From assembly GCF_019431455.1 (NCBI RefSeq), contig NZ_JAHYSR010000002.1, positions 103,723 to 167,722 of the forward strand: 64,000 nt of DNA. Direction: 5' to 3'. Shown piece by piece: positions 10,115-19,609 of the stretch. The position numbers and the translations under genes are program-made. Source of the stretch: Paracoccus bogoriensis (lineage in GTDB: Bacteria; Pseudomonadota; Alphaproteobacteria; Rhodobacterales; Rhodobacteraceae). How positions within the stretch are numbered: the first letter of the stretch is position 1; each line of letters opens with the position of its first letter. The notes beneath the pieces were generated by a model. It was not told the DNA's origin. It saw nothing but the letters and a program-made list of their open reading frames with translations, and ran no database searches.

Positions 10115-11202
10115 CCGCGCAGGCCCCCGGTCTGCGCCCGGTCCATCAACAGGTGGTCCAGGATGACGCAGGCCGCCATCGCCTCGGCCACGGGCACGGC
10201 GCGGATGCCGACGCAGGGGTCGTGGCGGCCCTTGGTGATGACCTCGATCTCTTCGCCGCGCATATTGATGGACCGGCGCGGCGTGGTGATCGAACTGGTC
10301 GGCTTGATCGCAAAGCGCACCAGGATGTCCTGCCCGGTCGAGATCCCGCCCAGGATGCCGCCCGCATGATTCGACAGGAACACGGGCCCATCCGGCCCCA
10401 TGCGGATCTCGTCGGCATTGTCCACGCCGGTCAGGGCGGCGGATGCCATGCCCTCGCCGATCTCGACCGCCTTGACGGCATTGATCGACATCATCGCGGC
10501 AGCCAGATCGGTGTCCAGCTTCGCATAGATCGGCGCGCCAAGACCTGGCGGGCAGCCTTGCACCAGAACCTCGATGGCCGCGCCGACGCTGTTCTGATCC
10601 TTGCGGATGCCGTCCAGGTAATCCGACCAGGCCTGAACCGCGCCTGCGTCGGGCAGAAAGAAAGGATTGTCGTTCACCGCGCTCAGGTCCAGGCGGCTGC
10701 GGTCCAGATGCATCGCCCCCATCTGCACCATATAGCCGGTGATCCTCAGGTCGGGGACCAGCCGCGCCAGCACCGCCTGCGCCACCGCCCCCGCCGCGAC
10801 CCGCGCCGCGGTTTCGCGCGCCGAGGACCGGCCCCCGCCCCGATAATCGCGGACCCCGTATTTCAGGTGATAGGTGATGTCGGCATGGCCGGGGCGAAAG
10901 CTGGTGGCGATGTCGCCGTAATCCTTGGACCGCTGGTCGGTATTCTCGATCATCAGCTGGATCGCGGTGCCGGTGGTGACGCCTTCGAAGACGCCGGACA
11001 GGATGCGCACCTGATCGGGCTCGCGCCGCTGCGTGGTGTGTTTGCTGGTGCCGGGGCGGCGGCGGTCCATGAAACGCTGGATATACGCCTCGGTCAGCGG
11101 CACGCCGGGCGGCACGCCGTCCACGGTCGCGCCCAAGGCGGGGCCGTGGCTTTCGCCCCAGGTGGTAAAGCGGAACTCGCGGCCGAAGGTGTTGTAGCTC
11201 AT
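10102..11202 (-). CDS. aroC: Chorismate synthase
   Basis: This enzyme converts EPSP to chorismate in the last shikimate-pathway step, using reduced FMN. The 366-residue protein has the family signatures GESHGPALG near the N terminus, the Arg-rich RRRPGTS region, and the FMN-binding [17 protein letters not shown] near residues 122-138. Its ATG overlaps the mutS TGA (ATGA), so the two are probably translationally coupled on the minus strand. Confidence 0.98.
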   Translation of the reverse strand: MSYNTFGREFRFTTWGESHGPALGATVDGVPPGVPLTEAYIQRFMDRRRPGTSKHTTQRREPDQVRILSGVFEGVTTGTAIQLMIENTDQRSKDYGDIATSFRPGHADITYHLKYGVRDYRGGGRSSARETAARVAAGAVAQAVLARLVPDLRITGYMVQMGAMHLDRSRLDLSAVNDNPFFLPDAGAVQAWSDYLDGIRKDQNSVGAAIEVLVQGCPPGLGAPIYAKLDTDLAAAMMSINAVKAVEIGEGMASAALTGVDNADEIRMGPDGPVFLSNHAGGILGGISTGQDILVRFAIKPTSSITTPRRSINMRGEEIEVITKGRHDPCVGIRAVPVAEAMAACVILDHLLMDRAQTGGLRGQIG

Positions 11203-13832
11203 GGTCGCGTCTCCTCGGACAGGGCTTTCAATTCATAGATCAGGTCCAGCGCCTCGCGCGGGGACAGGGCGTCGGGATGGATGGCGCGCAGCCGGTCATC
11301 CAGCGGGCGAGGCTGCCGCGCGGGCGGCGGGGCGGCGCGGAACAGCGGCAGATCGTCGATCAGCGCCATGGGTCGCGCCGATTGATGCTGGCCCTTTTCC
11401 AGCGCGTCCAGAATGGTGCGGGCGCGATCCACGACCGATGCGGGCAGGCCCGCCAGCCGCGCGACCTGCACCCCATAGCTGCGATCGGCTGCGCCCTTGC
11501 GGACTTCGTGCAGGAAGATCACTTCGCCCTCCCATTCCCGCACGGCAACCGTGGCGTTCTCGACGCCGTCCAGCTTGGCCGACAGGGCCGTCATCTCGTG
11601 ATAATGCGTGGCAAACAGCGCGCGACAGCGATTGACCGCGTGCAGATGCTCCATCACTGCCCAGGCAATCGACAGCCCGTCCCAAGTCGAGGTGCCGCGC
11701 CCGATTTCGTCCAGGATCACCAGCGCGCGGTCATCGGCCTGATTCAGGATCGCGGCGGTCTCGACCATCTCGACCATGAAGGTGGACCGCCCCCGCGCCA
11801 GATCATCGGCGGCGCCCACGCGGCTGAACAGCTGGCTGACCAGCCCGATATGCGCCGCGCGTGCGGGAACAAAGGCCCCGGCCTGCGCCAGCACCGCGAT
11901 CAGCGCGTTCTGCCGCAGAAAGGTCGATTTGCCCGCCATATTGGGCCCGGTCAGCAGCCAGATCGCGGGAGTCGTCCCCCTGGTCAGGTCGCAATCATTG
12001 GCGACGAAGCTTTCCGCCTTTCGGCGCAGCGCGCGTTCCACGACCGGGTGACGGCCGCCTTCGATCACGAAGGCGCGGCTGTCATCGACGCGCGGCCGCA
12101 CCCAGCCTTCGCCCGACGCCAGATCGGCAAAGGCGCAGGCCAGGTCGATCTCGGCCAGGGCACGGGCCGCCTGTCCGATCCGTGCCGCCCGATCAAGGAT
12201 CGCGCCGCGCAGGCGGCCGAAGATGTCGCGCTCGATTTCCAGCGCGCGGTCGCGGGCGTTCAGGATACGGGTCTCAAGCTCGCTCAGTTCGACCGTGGTA
12301 AAGCGGATCTGGTTCGCGGTGGTCTGGCGGTGGATGAAGGTCTGATTCAGCGGCGGGGCCATCATGCGTTCGGCATGGGTCGCGGTGGTCTCGATGAAAT
12401 AGCCCAGCACGTTGTTGTGCCTGATCTTCAGGCTGGGCACGCCGGCCAGCGCCGCGTAATCGGCCTGCATCCCGGCGATGACGCCGCGCCCCTCGTCGCG
12501 CAGACGCCGGGTCTGATCCAGTTCGGTATCGAACCCCTCGGCCACAAAGCCGCCGTCGCGCGCCAGAATCGGCGGCTCGGCCACCAGCGCCCGATCCAGC
12601 AGCCCCACCAGATCGTCATGCCCGACCAGGTCGCGGGCGGCCTCGGCCAGCAGAGAGGGCGCATCGCCCGGCAGGCGCGCGGCAATGGCCGCAGCCTGAG
12701 CCAGCCCGTTGCGGATCGCGGCCAGATCGCGCGGGCCCCCGCGGTCCAGCGCCAGCCGGGACAGCGCGCGGTCCATGTCGGGCACGCGGGCCAGCGCCGC
12801 GCGCAGATCCGAAAGCAGCCGCGCATCCTCGGCCAAGGCCGCCACCGCATCGTGCCGGGCCGCGATCAGCGCCAGATCGCGCGACGGCGCGCTGATCCGC
12901 CGTTCCAGCAGGCGCGCGCCCGCAGCCGTCACCGTGCGGTCGATCGCCGCCAGCAGCGAGCCCTCGCGCCCACCCGAAAGGGCCTGGGTCAGTTCCAGAT
13001 TGCGCCGGGTCGCCGCGTCGATCTGCATCGCGCCGCCTGCTCGTTCGCGCGCGGGCGGGCGCAGCAAGGGCAGGCGACCCTTCTGCGTCATCTCGAGATA
13101 ATCGACGATGGCGCCCATCGCGGCCAGCTCGGCGCGGCCAAAGCTGCCGAAACCGTCCAGCGTCTCGACGCCATACAAGGCGCAAAGGCGACGCGCCCCT
13201 GCATTGCTGTCGAAGGCCGAGACATGCAGGTCGGTCATCACCGCGCCTGCGTCTGCGATCAGATCCGCCAGGCCAGTGTCGCAGGCCAGCACCTCGCGGG
13301 GCGCAAGCCGCGCCAACTCTGGGGCAAGGCGCGTCAGAGGGCAGTCCATCACCGAAAAACTCCCGGTCGAGATATCGACCCAGGCCAGCGCGCCCTCGTC
13401 GCGGACCACCACGAAGGCCGCCAGGTAATTGTGCCGCCGCGCCTCCAACAGCGATTCCTCGGTCAGCGTGCCCGGCGTCACCAGCCGCACCACGTCGCGC
13501 GCCACGACGGACTTCGACCCGCGCTTTCTGGCCTCGGCAGGGTCTTCCATCTGTTCGGCGATGGCCACGCGGAACCCCTTGCGGATCAGCGTCAGCAGAT
13601 AGGATTCGGCGGCATGAACCGGCACGCCGCACATCGGGATGGGTTCCCCCAGATGGGTGCCGCGTTTCGTCAGCGCGATGTCCAGCGCGGCCGCGGCAGC
13701 CACCGCGTCGTCAAAGAACATCTCGTAGAAATCGCCCATGCGATAGAACAGCAGCGCACCGGGATTGGCCTCGCGGATCGCAAGATATTGCGCCATCATG
13801 GGCGTGGGCTGATCGGTCATGTCCTTCACCAT
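11199..13832 (-). CDS. mutS: DNA mismatch repair protein MutS
   Basis: This is the mismatch recognition ATPase, 877 residues from the most distal ATG at 13832; a second Met four codons in (MTDQPTP) is an equally plausible start. The N-terminal mismatch-binding domain has the GDFYEMFF motif, whose Phe stacks on the mispaired base and whose Glu contacts it. The C-terminal ATPase shows Walker [10 protein letters not shown] at 629-637 and the DEIGRGTS Walker B region. It is upstream of, and overlaps by 4 bases, aroC. The start lies near a TPP riboswitch that faces the other way. Confidence 0.98.
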   Translation of the reverse strand: MVKDMTDQPTPMMAQYLAIREANPGALLFYRMGDFYEMFFDDAVAAAAALDIALTKRGTHLGEPIPMCGVPVHAAESYLLTLIRKGFRVAIAEQMEDPAEARKRGSKSVVARDVVRLVTPGTLTEESLLEARRHNYLAAFVVVRDEGALAWVDISTGSFSVMDCPLTRLAPELARLAPREVLACDTGLADLIADAGAVMTDLHVSAFDSNAGARRLCALYGVETLDGFGSFGRAELAAMGAIVDYLEMTQKGRLPLLRPPARERAGGAMQIDAATRRNLELTQALSGGREGSLLAAIDRTVTAAGARLLERRISAPSRDLALIAARHDAVAALAEDARLLSDLRAALARVPDMDRALSRLALDRGGPRDLAAIRNGLAQAAAIAARLPGDAPSLLAEAARDLVGHDDLVGLLDRALVAEPPILARDGGFVAEGFDTELDQTRRLRDEGRGVIAGMQADYAALAGVPSLKIRHNNVLGYFIETTATHAERMMAPPLNQTFIHRQTTANQIRFTTVELSELETRILNARDRALEIERDIFGRLRGAILDRAARIGQAARALAEIDLACAFADLASGEGWVRPRVDDSRAFVIEGGRHPVVERALRRKAESFVANDCDLTRGTTPAIWLLTGPNMAGKSTFLRQNALIAVLAQAGAFVPARAAHIGLVSQLFSRVGAADDLARGRSTFMVEMVETAAILNQADDRALVILDEIGRGTSTWDGLSIAWAVMEHLHAVNRCRALFATHYHEMTALSAKLDGVENATVAVREWEGEVIFLHEVRKGAADRSYGVQVARLAGLPASVVDRARTILDALEKGQHQSARPMALIDDLPLFRAAPPPARQPRPLDDRLRAIHPDALSPREALDLIYELKALSEETRP

Positions 13833-13890
13833 GGCCTGCGTTCTAGCGCCTTGCGCGCGGGCGCGAAACCTCTACATTCGGGGCCACCTC

Positions 13891-13974
13891 GGGGCGCCTT
13901 TCTGGCTGAGACGCGACAGCGGACCCGTTGAACCTGATCCGGTTAAAACCGGCGGAGGGAAGGTCACGCGCCCC
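13891..13974 (+). promoter_or_regulatory. TPP riboswitch (THI element)
   Basis: The conserved THI-box blocks are present in order: a closing P1 stem (GGGGCGC at 13891-13897 pairs with GCGCCCC at 13968-13974), CTGAGA at 13906-13911, ACCCGTTGAACCTGATC from 13923, and GGCGGAGGGAA from 13951. Thiamine pyrophosphate binding would shut down the downstream thiamine transporter genes. The ribosome site of thiB (AAAGGAGG, about 13998-14004) lies 24 bases after the P1 stem, so control of translation initiation is plausible. Confidence 0.95.
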
Positions 13975-14008
13975 TTTCATCCGAAACCCCATCTGAAAGG
14001 AGGCGCCG

Positions 14009-14977
14009 ATGCGAACCGCCCTTGCCCTGTTGCTGATGACCACGCCTGTTGCGGCACAAGACCGCGTCCTGACCGTCTATGCCGAGGATTACATCGCCAG
14101 CGAATGGGGCCCCGGCCCGGCGATCAAGTCCGGCTTCGAGGCTTTTTGCGACTGCGAATTACGCTTTGTGACCGGCGACATCCTGCCCCGTCTGCTGATG
14201 GAGGGCGAAGGCACCCAGGCCGATGTGGTCTTTGGCCTGAATACCGACGTGCTGGCTCGCGCCCGCGCATCCGGCCTGTTCGCGCCGCATGGGCAGGACA
14301 CGTCCGACATGTCGCTGCCGATCGCATGGGACGACCCGATCTTTCTGCCCTATAACTGGGGCGAGACGGCCTTTGTCTATGACGAAACGCGGCTGGCAAA
14401 CCCGCCCGCCAGCTTTGCCGAGCTGCTGGAGGCCGAGGATATCCGCATCGTCATCCAGGATCCGCGAAGCTCGATTTCCGGGCTGGCGCTGCTGTTCTGG
14501 GTCAAGCACATCTATGGCGATGAGGCGCCCGAGGCCTGGGCCCGGCTGGCGCCCAAGGTGCTGACGGTCACGCGCGGCTGGTCGGAAAGCTATGGCATGT
14601 TCACAAGCGGCGAGGCCGATATGGTGCTGTCCTACACGACCTCGCCCGCCTATCACATCGCGGCCGAGGATGACCCGACGAAGAAGGCCGCGATCTTCCC
14701 GGAAGGGCACTACTTCATGACCGAGGTCGCGGGTCAGTTGGCCGGCACCGATCAGCCTGAACTGGCGCAAGCCTTCATGGACTGGATCATGACGCCCGAA
14801 TTCCAGGCAAAGATCCCTCTGGCCAACTGGTCCCTGCCCGCCGCCCTGCCCCAGGATCAATGGCCCCAGGTCATGCGCGATCTGCCGCGCCCCGAACTGA
14901 CGCTGTTCTATTCCGAGGACGAGGCCGAGGCGCTGCGCCAGCCCGCGCTGGACGAATGGCTGCGCGCCTTCAACTAG
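14009..14977 (+). CDS. thiB: Thiamine ABC transporter substrate-binding protein
   Basis: This 322-residue periplasmic binding protein captures thiamine or its phosphates for ThiPQ. A short signal peptide (residues 1-17, ending PVAAQ) is followed by LTVYAEDYIASEWGPG, typical of ThiB. Later sections include SSISGLALLFWVKHIYG and TTSPAYHI, both characteristic of the family. It is first in the thiBPQ operon directly behind the TPP riboswitch, which supports the thiamine assignment over other solute-binding proteins. Confidence 0.94.
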   Translation: MRTALALLLMTTPVAAQDRVLTVYAEDYIASEWGPGPAIKSGFEAFCDCELRFVTGDILPRLLMEGEGTQADVVFGLNTDVLARARASGLFAPHGQDTSDMSLPIAWDDPIFLPYNWGETAFVYDETRLANPPASFAELLEAEDIRIVIQDPRSSISGLALLFWVKHIYGDEAPEAWARLAPKVLTVTRGWSESYGMFTSGEADMVLSYTTSPAYHIAAEDDPTKKAAIFPEGHYFMTEVAGQLAGTDQPELAQAFMDWIMTPEFQAKIPLANWSLPAALPQDQWPQVMRDLPRPELTLFYSEDEAEALRQPALDEWLRAFN

Positions 14978-16485
14978 GCCATCTGGTCGCGGCGGCTCTG
15001 GCTGCCGCGATCCTCGGCACGCTGGCGGCGGTTGCATGGTTCGCGGGCGGGCTGGGGGCGCTCAGCGAATGGGATTGGCGTGCGGTGCGCTTCACGCTGT
15101 GGCAGGCGGCCTTGTCGGCCAGCCTGTCGGCGGCGCTGGCGATCCCGGTCGCCCGCGCGCTGGCGCGGCGGCGCTTTCGCGGGCGGGGGCTTCTGGTCAC
15201 GCTGCTGGGTGCGCCTTTCATCCTGCCGGTGATCGTGGCGATCATGGGGCTGATCGCCGTCTTCGGCCGCAACGGCGCCGTGAACGAGGCCCTGCGCGCC
15301 CTGGGTCTGCCCGAGATCGGCATCTATGGCTGGCAGGGCGTTATCCTGGCGCATGTCTTCTTCAACCTGCCCCTGTCGGTGCGGCTGATCCTGCAAGGCT
15401 GGCAGGCGATCCCGGCGGAACGGTTCCGCCTGGCCGCCAGTCTGGATTTCGCGCCCCGCGACATGGCGCGCCATCTGGAACGCCCGATGCTGCGCGCGAC
15501 CTTGCCGGGTGTCTGGCTTTCGGTGTTCCTGGTCTGCCTGACCTCGTTCACCGTCGCCCTTGCGCTTGGCGGGGGACCGCGCGCCACCACGGTCGAACTG
15601 GCGATCTATCAGGCCTTCCGCTTCGATTTCGACCTTGGTCGGGCGGCAACGCTTGGGCTGGTGCAGATCGCGCTGTGTGTCGCCGCGCTTCTGGCGGCGC
15701 GGGCCATCGCCCTGCCTGCGGGCTTTGGCGCGGGGATGGACAGCGCCATGCCCATCCCCGCGCCGCGCGGCTGGTCGTTGGTTGCGGACGTGCTTGTGAT
15801 CACGCTGGCGGCGGGGTTCCTGCTCTGGCCCATGGCCGCTGTGATCACGCATGGCCTGCCGCGCATCCCGGCCCTTCCGCCCGAGGTCTGGGACGCGGCG
15901 CTGCGATCCGTTGTCATGGCGGTCGCCTCGGCGCTGTTGTCGGTCGCCGCCTGCCTGGCGCTGGCGCTGACCATTGCCCAAGGCCGCGCCCGGTGGGTCG
16001 AGGTGGCGGGGATGCTGCCGCTGATCGCCTCGCCCCTGGTCTTGGGGACGGGGCTGTTCATCCTGTTGCGCGGCACGGTCACTCCGCAGCAGATGGCGCT
16101 TCCCGTGACGGTGGCTGTGAATGCGGCGATGGCGCTGCCGTTCGGGCTGCGCGCGCTGATCCCGGCGGCGCAGGCGCTGCGGGCCGATTATGACCGGCTG
16201 GCGGCCTCGCTGGATCTGCGCGGATGGGCGCGGCTGCGCCACCTGACCATGCCGCGCCTGCGCCGCCCGCTTGGCTTTGCGGCGGGGCTTGCGGCGGCCC
16301 TGTCGATGGGCGATCTGGGTGTGATCACATTGTTTGCCAGTGACCGGCCGACCCTGCCGCTGAAGCTTTACCAGCTGATGAACAGCTACCGGATGGCGGA
16401 TGCGGCGGCGGCCTCGGTTCTGCTGATGGCGCTCAGTTTCGGGCTGTTCTGGCTGTTCGACAAAGGAGGCCGGCTTGAGCCTTGA
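14956..16485 (+). CDS. thiP: Thiamine ABC transporter permease
   Basis: This fused permease of about 509 residues has two binding-protein-dependent transport domains, each with the EAA-type loop (first half EAAERFRLAASLDF-like; second half ADYDRLAASLDLRGWARLRHLTMPRL), as usual for ThiP. About twelve hydrophobic segments are visible. I placed the start at the ATG at 14956, inside the thiB 3' end, because it directly precedes the first membrane segment; the 22-bp overlap with thiB suggests coupling. The reading frame is open further upstream to 14860, but that part is antisense-like residue of thiB and is unlikely to be used. Confidence 0.92.
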   Translation: MAARLQLGHLVAAALAAAILGTLAAVAWFAGGLGALSEWDWRAVRFTLWQAALSASLSAALAIPVARALARRRFRGRGLLVTLLGAPFILPVIVAIMGLIAVFGRNGAVNEALRALGLPEIGIYGWQGVILAHVFFNLPLSVRLILQGWQAIPAERFRLAASLDFAPRDMARHLERPMLRATLPGVWLSVFLVCLTSFTVALALGGGPRATTVELAIYQAFRFDFDLGRAATLGLVQIALCVAALLAARAIALPAGFGAGMDSAMPIPAPRGWSLVADVLVITLAAGFLLWPMAAVITHGLPRIPALPPEVWDAALRSVVMAVASALLSVAACLALALTIAQGRARWVEVAGMLPLIASPLVLGTGLFILLRGTVTPQQMALPVTVAVNAAMALPFGLRALIPAAQALRADYDRLAASLDLRGWARLRHLTMPRLRRPLGFAAGLAAALSMGDLGVITLFASDRPTLPLKLYQLMNSYRMADAAAASVLLMALSFGLFWLFDKGGRLEP

Positions 16486-17161
16486 ATTCCGCGATATCCT
16501 GATCCGTCAGGGCGATTTCGCGCTGAGGGCCGATCTGACCGTGCCGCCGGGCCGCCATGCGGTGATCGGCGCCTCGGGGTCCGGGAAATCCACGTTTCTG
16601 TCCCTGATCGGCGGCTATCTGGCGCCTGATCAAGGGCGGATCTTGTGGCAGGGCTGGGACATCACCGCGATAGCGCCGGGGAAAAGACCCGTCTCGACCC
16701 TGTTTCAGCACCACAACCTGTTTCCGCATCTTACTGTGGCGCAGAATGTGGGGATGGGCCTGCGCCCCGACCTGCGGCTGGATCGCGCGCAGCGCATGGC
16801 GGTCGAGGCGGTGCTGGACCGGGTCGGTCTGGGGGGAACCGGCGCAAGGCGGCCGGGCGATCTGTCGGGCGGGCAGCAAAGCCGCGTGGCGCTGGCCCGC
16901 GTCCTGCTGCGTGCGCGCCCGGTTCTGTTGCTGGACGAACCCTTCGCCGCGCTTGGCCCGGCGCTGAAGGCCGACATGCTGGCCCTGCTGGCCGAGGTGG
17001 CGGGGGATGCGACGGTGCTGATGGTCACGCATGATCCTGCCGATGCTCGCGCTTTCGCGCCCACGACCCTGCTGATCGAGGACGGCCTTGTCCATTCCCC
17101 GCGCCCGACCGGGCCGCTGCTGGACAACCCGCCGCGGGGCCTGCGCGCCTATCTGGGCTGA
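16475..17161 (+). CDS. thiQ: Thiamine ABC transporter ATP-binding protein
   Basis: This 228-residue ATPase powers the ThiBP importer. It shows Walker A (GASGSGKST, residues 29-37), a Q-loop (LFQHHNLFPHLT), the LSGGQQSRVALAR signature and Walker B (VLLLDEPFAALGP). The start is a TTG, well supported by an AAAGGAGG 5 bases before it, and it overlaps the thiP stop by 11 bases. It completes the TPP-riboswitch-controlled operon. Confidence 0.93.
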   Translation: MSLEFRDILIRQGDFALRADLTVPPGRHAVIGASGSGKSTFLSLIGGYLAPDQGRILWQGWDITAIAPGKRPVSTLFQHHNLFPHLTVAQNVGMGLRPDLRLDRAQRMAVEAVLDRVGLGGTGARRPGDLSGGQQSRVALARVLLRARPVLLLDEPFAALGPALKADMLALLAEVAGDATVLMVTHDPADARAFAPTTLLIEDGLVHSPRPTGPLLDNPPRGLRAYLG

Positions 17162-17284
17162 CGCTTGCGGCCCGCACGCGGCGGCTTATGCTGGCGGTCC
17201 AGGGCGCGACAGGCGGCGCTTGGCCGCATTGCATCGGAGGCGGCGATGGCCGTCTTGGCAGGGGCTTGGCAGAGGGGCCGCAGA

Positions 17285-18355
17285 ATGACCGACATCACCA
17301 GCCGCAAGTCGCAGCATATCCAGATCGTGGCCGAGGGCAGGGGCCTGCAACACAGCCGCGCCACAGGCTTTGATGCGGTGCATTTCCAGCACGAGGCCTT
17401 GCCCGATCTGGATTTCGACGAGATCCGCACCGAGGCGCGGCTGCTGGGCCGGAGACTTGGCGCGCCGCTGATGGTCTCGGCCATGACGGGCGGCCCGGCC
17501 GAGGCCGCGCGCATCAACGCCCATATCGCCGAGGCCTGCCAGCACCTGCGGATCGCGCTGTCGGTCGGCTCGCAGCGGATCGCGGTCGAGGATGGCGCGG
17601 CGGGCGGTCTGGGGCGCGACTTGCGCGACCGGGCGCCCGACATCCCGATCCTGGGCAATATCGGCGCGGTCCAGTTGAATTATGGCTTTGGCCCCGATCA
17701 GGCCCTGCGCGCGGTCGAGATGATCGGCGCCGATGCGCTGATCCTGCATCTGAACCCGCTGCAAGAGGCCATCCAGCCCGGCGGCGACCGCAACTTCGCG
17801 GGCCTTCTGCCCCGGATCGAGGCCTTGGCCCGCGCGCTGCCCGTGCCACTTGGCGTCAAGGAGGTCGGCGCGGGACTTTCCGCCCCCGTCGCGCGGCGGC
17901 TGATCGAGGCGGGCGCCTCGATCATCGACGTGGCGGGGCTGGGCGGCACAAGCTGGGCCCGGGTCGAGGCCGAACGCGGTTCCGATGCCCTGCGCCGCAT
18001 CGCCGCGCCCTTCCACGATTGGGGCATCCCCACGGCGGATGCGCTGCGGCAGGTGGCGCCCGTGATGGCGCCGGGGGGCGTCCTGGTCGCCTCGGGCGGG
18101 GTGCGGCACGGGCTGGACGTGGCGCGCGCGATCCGACTGGGTGCCGATCTGGCCGGGCAGGCCGCTCATGCCCTTGCCGCCGCCCGCACCAGCGCCGAGG
18201 CGCTGGTCGCCCATTTCGACGAGGTGATCGCCCAGTTGCGGATCGCCATGTTCTGCACCGGTTCGCCTGATCTGGCGGCGCTGCGCCATGCGACATTGCT
18301 GCGACAGGATGATGGCTGGCAAAGCGCCGGGCAGGGGTCTAGTCTTGGCGCGTAA
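17285..18355 (+). CDS. fni: Type 2 isopentenyl-diphosphate delta-isomerase (FMN enzyme)
   Basis: This enzyme interconverts IPP and DMAPP using reduced FMN and so supplies the allylic starter for carotenoids. The 356-residue protein has the family motifs MTGG (around residues 69-72), SVGSQR, HLNPLQEAIQPGGDRNF with the catalytic Gln, and glycine-rich FMN phosphate sites (GLGGTSWARVE, SGGVRHGLD). I took the ATG at 17285, followed by MTDITSRKSQH, since type 2 isomerases begin just before R/K-x-x-H; the frame is open to 17165. It lies 15 bases before crtW and heads the carotenoid run. Confidence 0.93.
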   Translation: MTDITSRKSQHIQIVAEGRGLQHSRATGFDAVHFQHEALPDLDFDEIRTEARLLGRRLGAPLMVSAMTGGPAEAARINAHIAEACQHLRIALSVGSQRIAVEDGAAGGLGRDLRDRAPDIPILGNIGAVQLNYGFGPDQALRAVEMIGADALILHLNPLQEAIQPGGDRNFAGLLPRIEALARALPVPLGVKEVGAGLSAPVARRLIEAGASIIDVAGLGGTSWARVEAERGSDALRRIAAPFHDWGIPTADALRQVAPVMAPGGVLVASGGVRHGLDVARAIRLGADLAGQAAHALAAARTSAEALVAHFDEVIAQLRIAMFCTGSPDLAALRHATLLRQDDGWQSAGQGSSLGA

Positions 18356-18370
18356 GGCAGGATCGAACCC

Positions 18371-19099
18371 ATGACCACCGCTCATCCCACGCAACGAACC
18401 GACGCCCGCACCAGCCTGACGCTGGCCGCCATCGTGATCGCGGCCTGGGCGGCGCTGCATGTCGCCGCGGTCTGGCACCTGGACGCGCTGGCGCATCCCT
18501 TGCTGGCCCTGGCCGCGCTGGCGGGCCTGACCTGGCTGTCCACCGGGCTGTTCATCATCGCCCATGACGCGATGCACGGGGCCGTGGCGCCGGGCCGCCC
18601 GCGCCTGAACGCGGCGATCGGACAGCTTGTCCTGTGGCTGTTTGCGGGTTTTTCCTGGCGCAAGCTGATCGTCAAGCACATGGCCCATCACCGCCATGCC
18701 GGCACCGATGACGACCCCGACTTCGGCCATGGCGGACCGGTCGGCTGGTATCTGAAATTCGTCCGCACCTATTTCGGCCTGCGCGAGGCGCTGTTCCTGG
18801 GCGGGGCCACCCTTCTCTATGCGGTGGTCCTGGGCGAGCGTTGGCCCTATGTCGCCTACTGGTCGGTGCCGTCGATTCTGGCCTCGATGCAGCTGTTCTA
18901 TTTCGGCACCTACCTGCCCCATATGCCGCGCGAGGCCGAGACATTCCCGGACCGACACCGCGCCCGATCCTCGCGGATGAGCGATCCGATTTCGTTTCTC
19001 AGCTGCTTTCACTTCGGCGGCTATCACCATGAGCATCATCTGTATCCGCATGTCCCCTGGTGGCGCCTGCCCCGGACCCGCAAGAGGGGTGCCGAATGA
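18371..19099 (+). CDS. crtW: Beta-carotene 4,4'-ketolase CrtW
   Basis: This integral membrane di-iron oxygenase adds keto groups at C4 and C4' of beta-ionone rings, making canthaxanthin and, with CrtZ, astaxanthin. At 242 residues it matches the length of known Paracoccus CrtW proteins. The iron-binding histidine boxes are HDAMH (65-69), HMAHHRH (103-109) and HHEHH (219-223), spaced between several membrane helices. Its TGA overlaps the crtZ ATG, so the ketolase and hydroxylase are translationally coupled. Confidence 0.97.
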   Translation: MTTAHPTQRTDARTSLTLAAIVIAAWAALHVAAVWHLDALAHPLLALAALAGLTWLSTGLFIIAHDAMHGAVAPGRPRLNAAIGQLVLWLFAGFSWRKLIVKHMAHHRHAGTDDDPDFGHGGPVGWYLKFVRTYFGLREALFLGGATLLYAVVLGERWPYVAYWSVPSILASMQLFYFGTYLPHMPREAETFPDRHRARSSRMSDPISFLSCFHFGGYHHEHHLYPHVPWWRLPRTRKRGAE

Positions 19100-19605
19100 G
19101 CTGGCTTGTCCCTCTGGCCATTGTCCTGGCCACCGTCGTCGCGATGGAGCTGGTCGCCTATTCGGTGCATCGCTGGATCATGCACGGCCCGCTTGGCTGG
19201 GGCTGGCACAAGTCGCACCATGACGAACATGGCGACCATCGGGGCGGGTTCGAGAAGAACGACCTCTATGGCCTGATCTTCGCCGCGATCACGGCGGGGC
19301 TGTTCATCCTGGCCTCAGGCTGGCTGTGGTGGGTCGCCGTCGGCATGTCGGTCTATGGCGTGATCTATCTGCTGATGCATGATTGCCTTGTGCATCAGCG
19401 CTGGCCCTTCCGGGCGATCCCGCGCAAGGGCTATCTGCGCCGCGTCTATCAGGCGCACAAGATGCATCACGCGGTCGAGGGCCGGGACGGCTGCGTCAGC
19501 TTCGGCTTCGTCTATGCGCCGCCGCTGGATCGCCTGAAGGATCAGTTGCGCCGGAGCGGCGCGCTGAAGCGCGACGCGGGCAAAGCCCCGGCGCGGGACC
19601 GCTGA
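19096..19605 (+). CDS. crtZ: Beta-carotene 3,3'-hydroxylase CrtZ
   Basis: This membrane di-iron enzyme hydroxylates C3 and C3' of beta-rings and works with CrtW to make astaxanthin. The 169-residue protein has histidine clusters HRWIMH (25-30), HKSHHDEH (38-45) and later HDCLVH and HKMHH motifs. The ATG at 19096 sits in the ATGA overlap with crtW; the longer open frame from 19060 would lie inside crtW and is less likely. crtX begins 4 bases after its stop. Confidence 0.97.
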   Translation: MSWLVPLAIVLATVVAMELVAYSVHRWIMHGPLGWGWHKSHHDEHGDHRGGFEKNDLYGLIFAAITAGLFILASGWLWWVAVGMSVYGVIYLLMHDCLVHQRWPFRAIPRKGYLRRVYQAHKMHHAVEGRDGCVSFGFVYAPPLDRLKDQLRRSGALKRDAGKAPARDR

Positions 19606-19609
19606 GGGC

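Noticed and set aside
11277..13931. 884-residue plus-strand open frame opposite mutS
   Set aside because: Same kind of antisense artefact; mutS motifs are intact on the minus strand.
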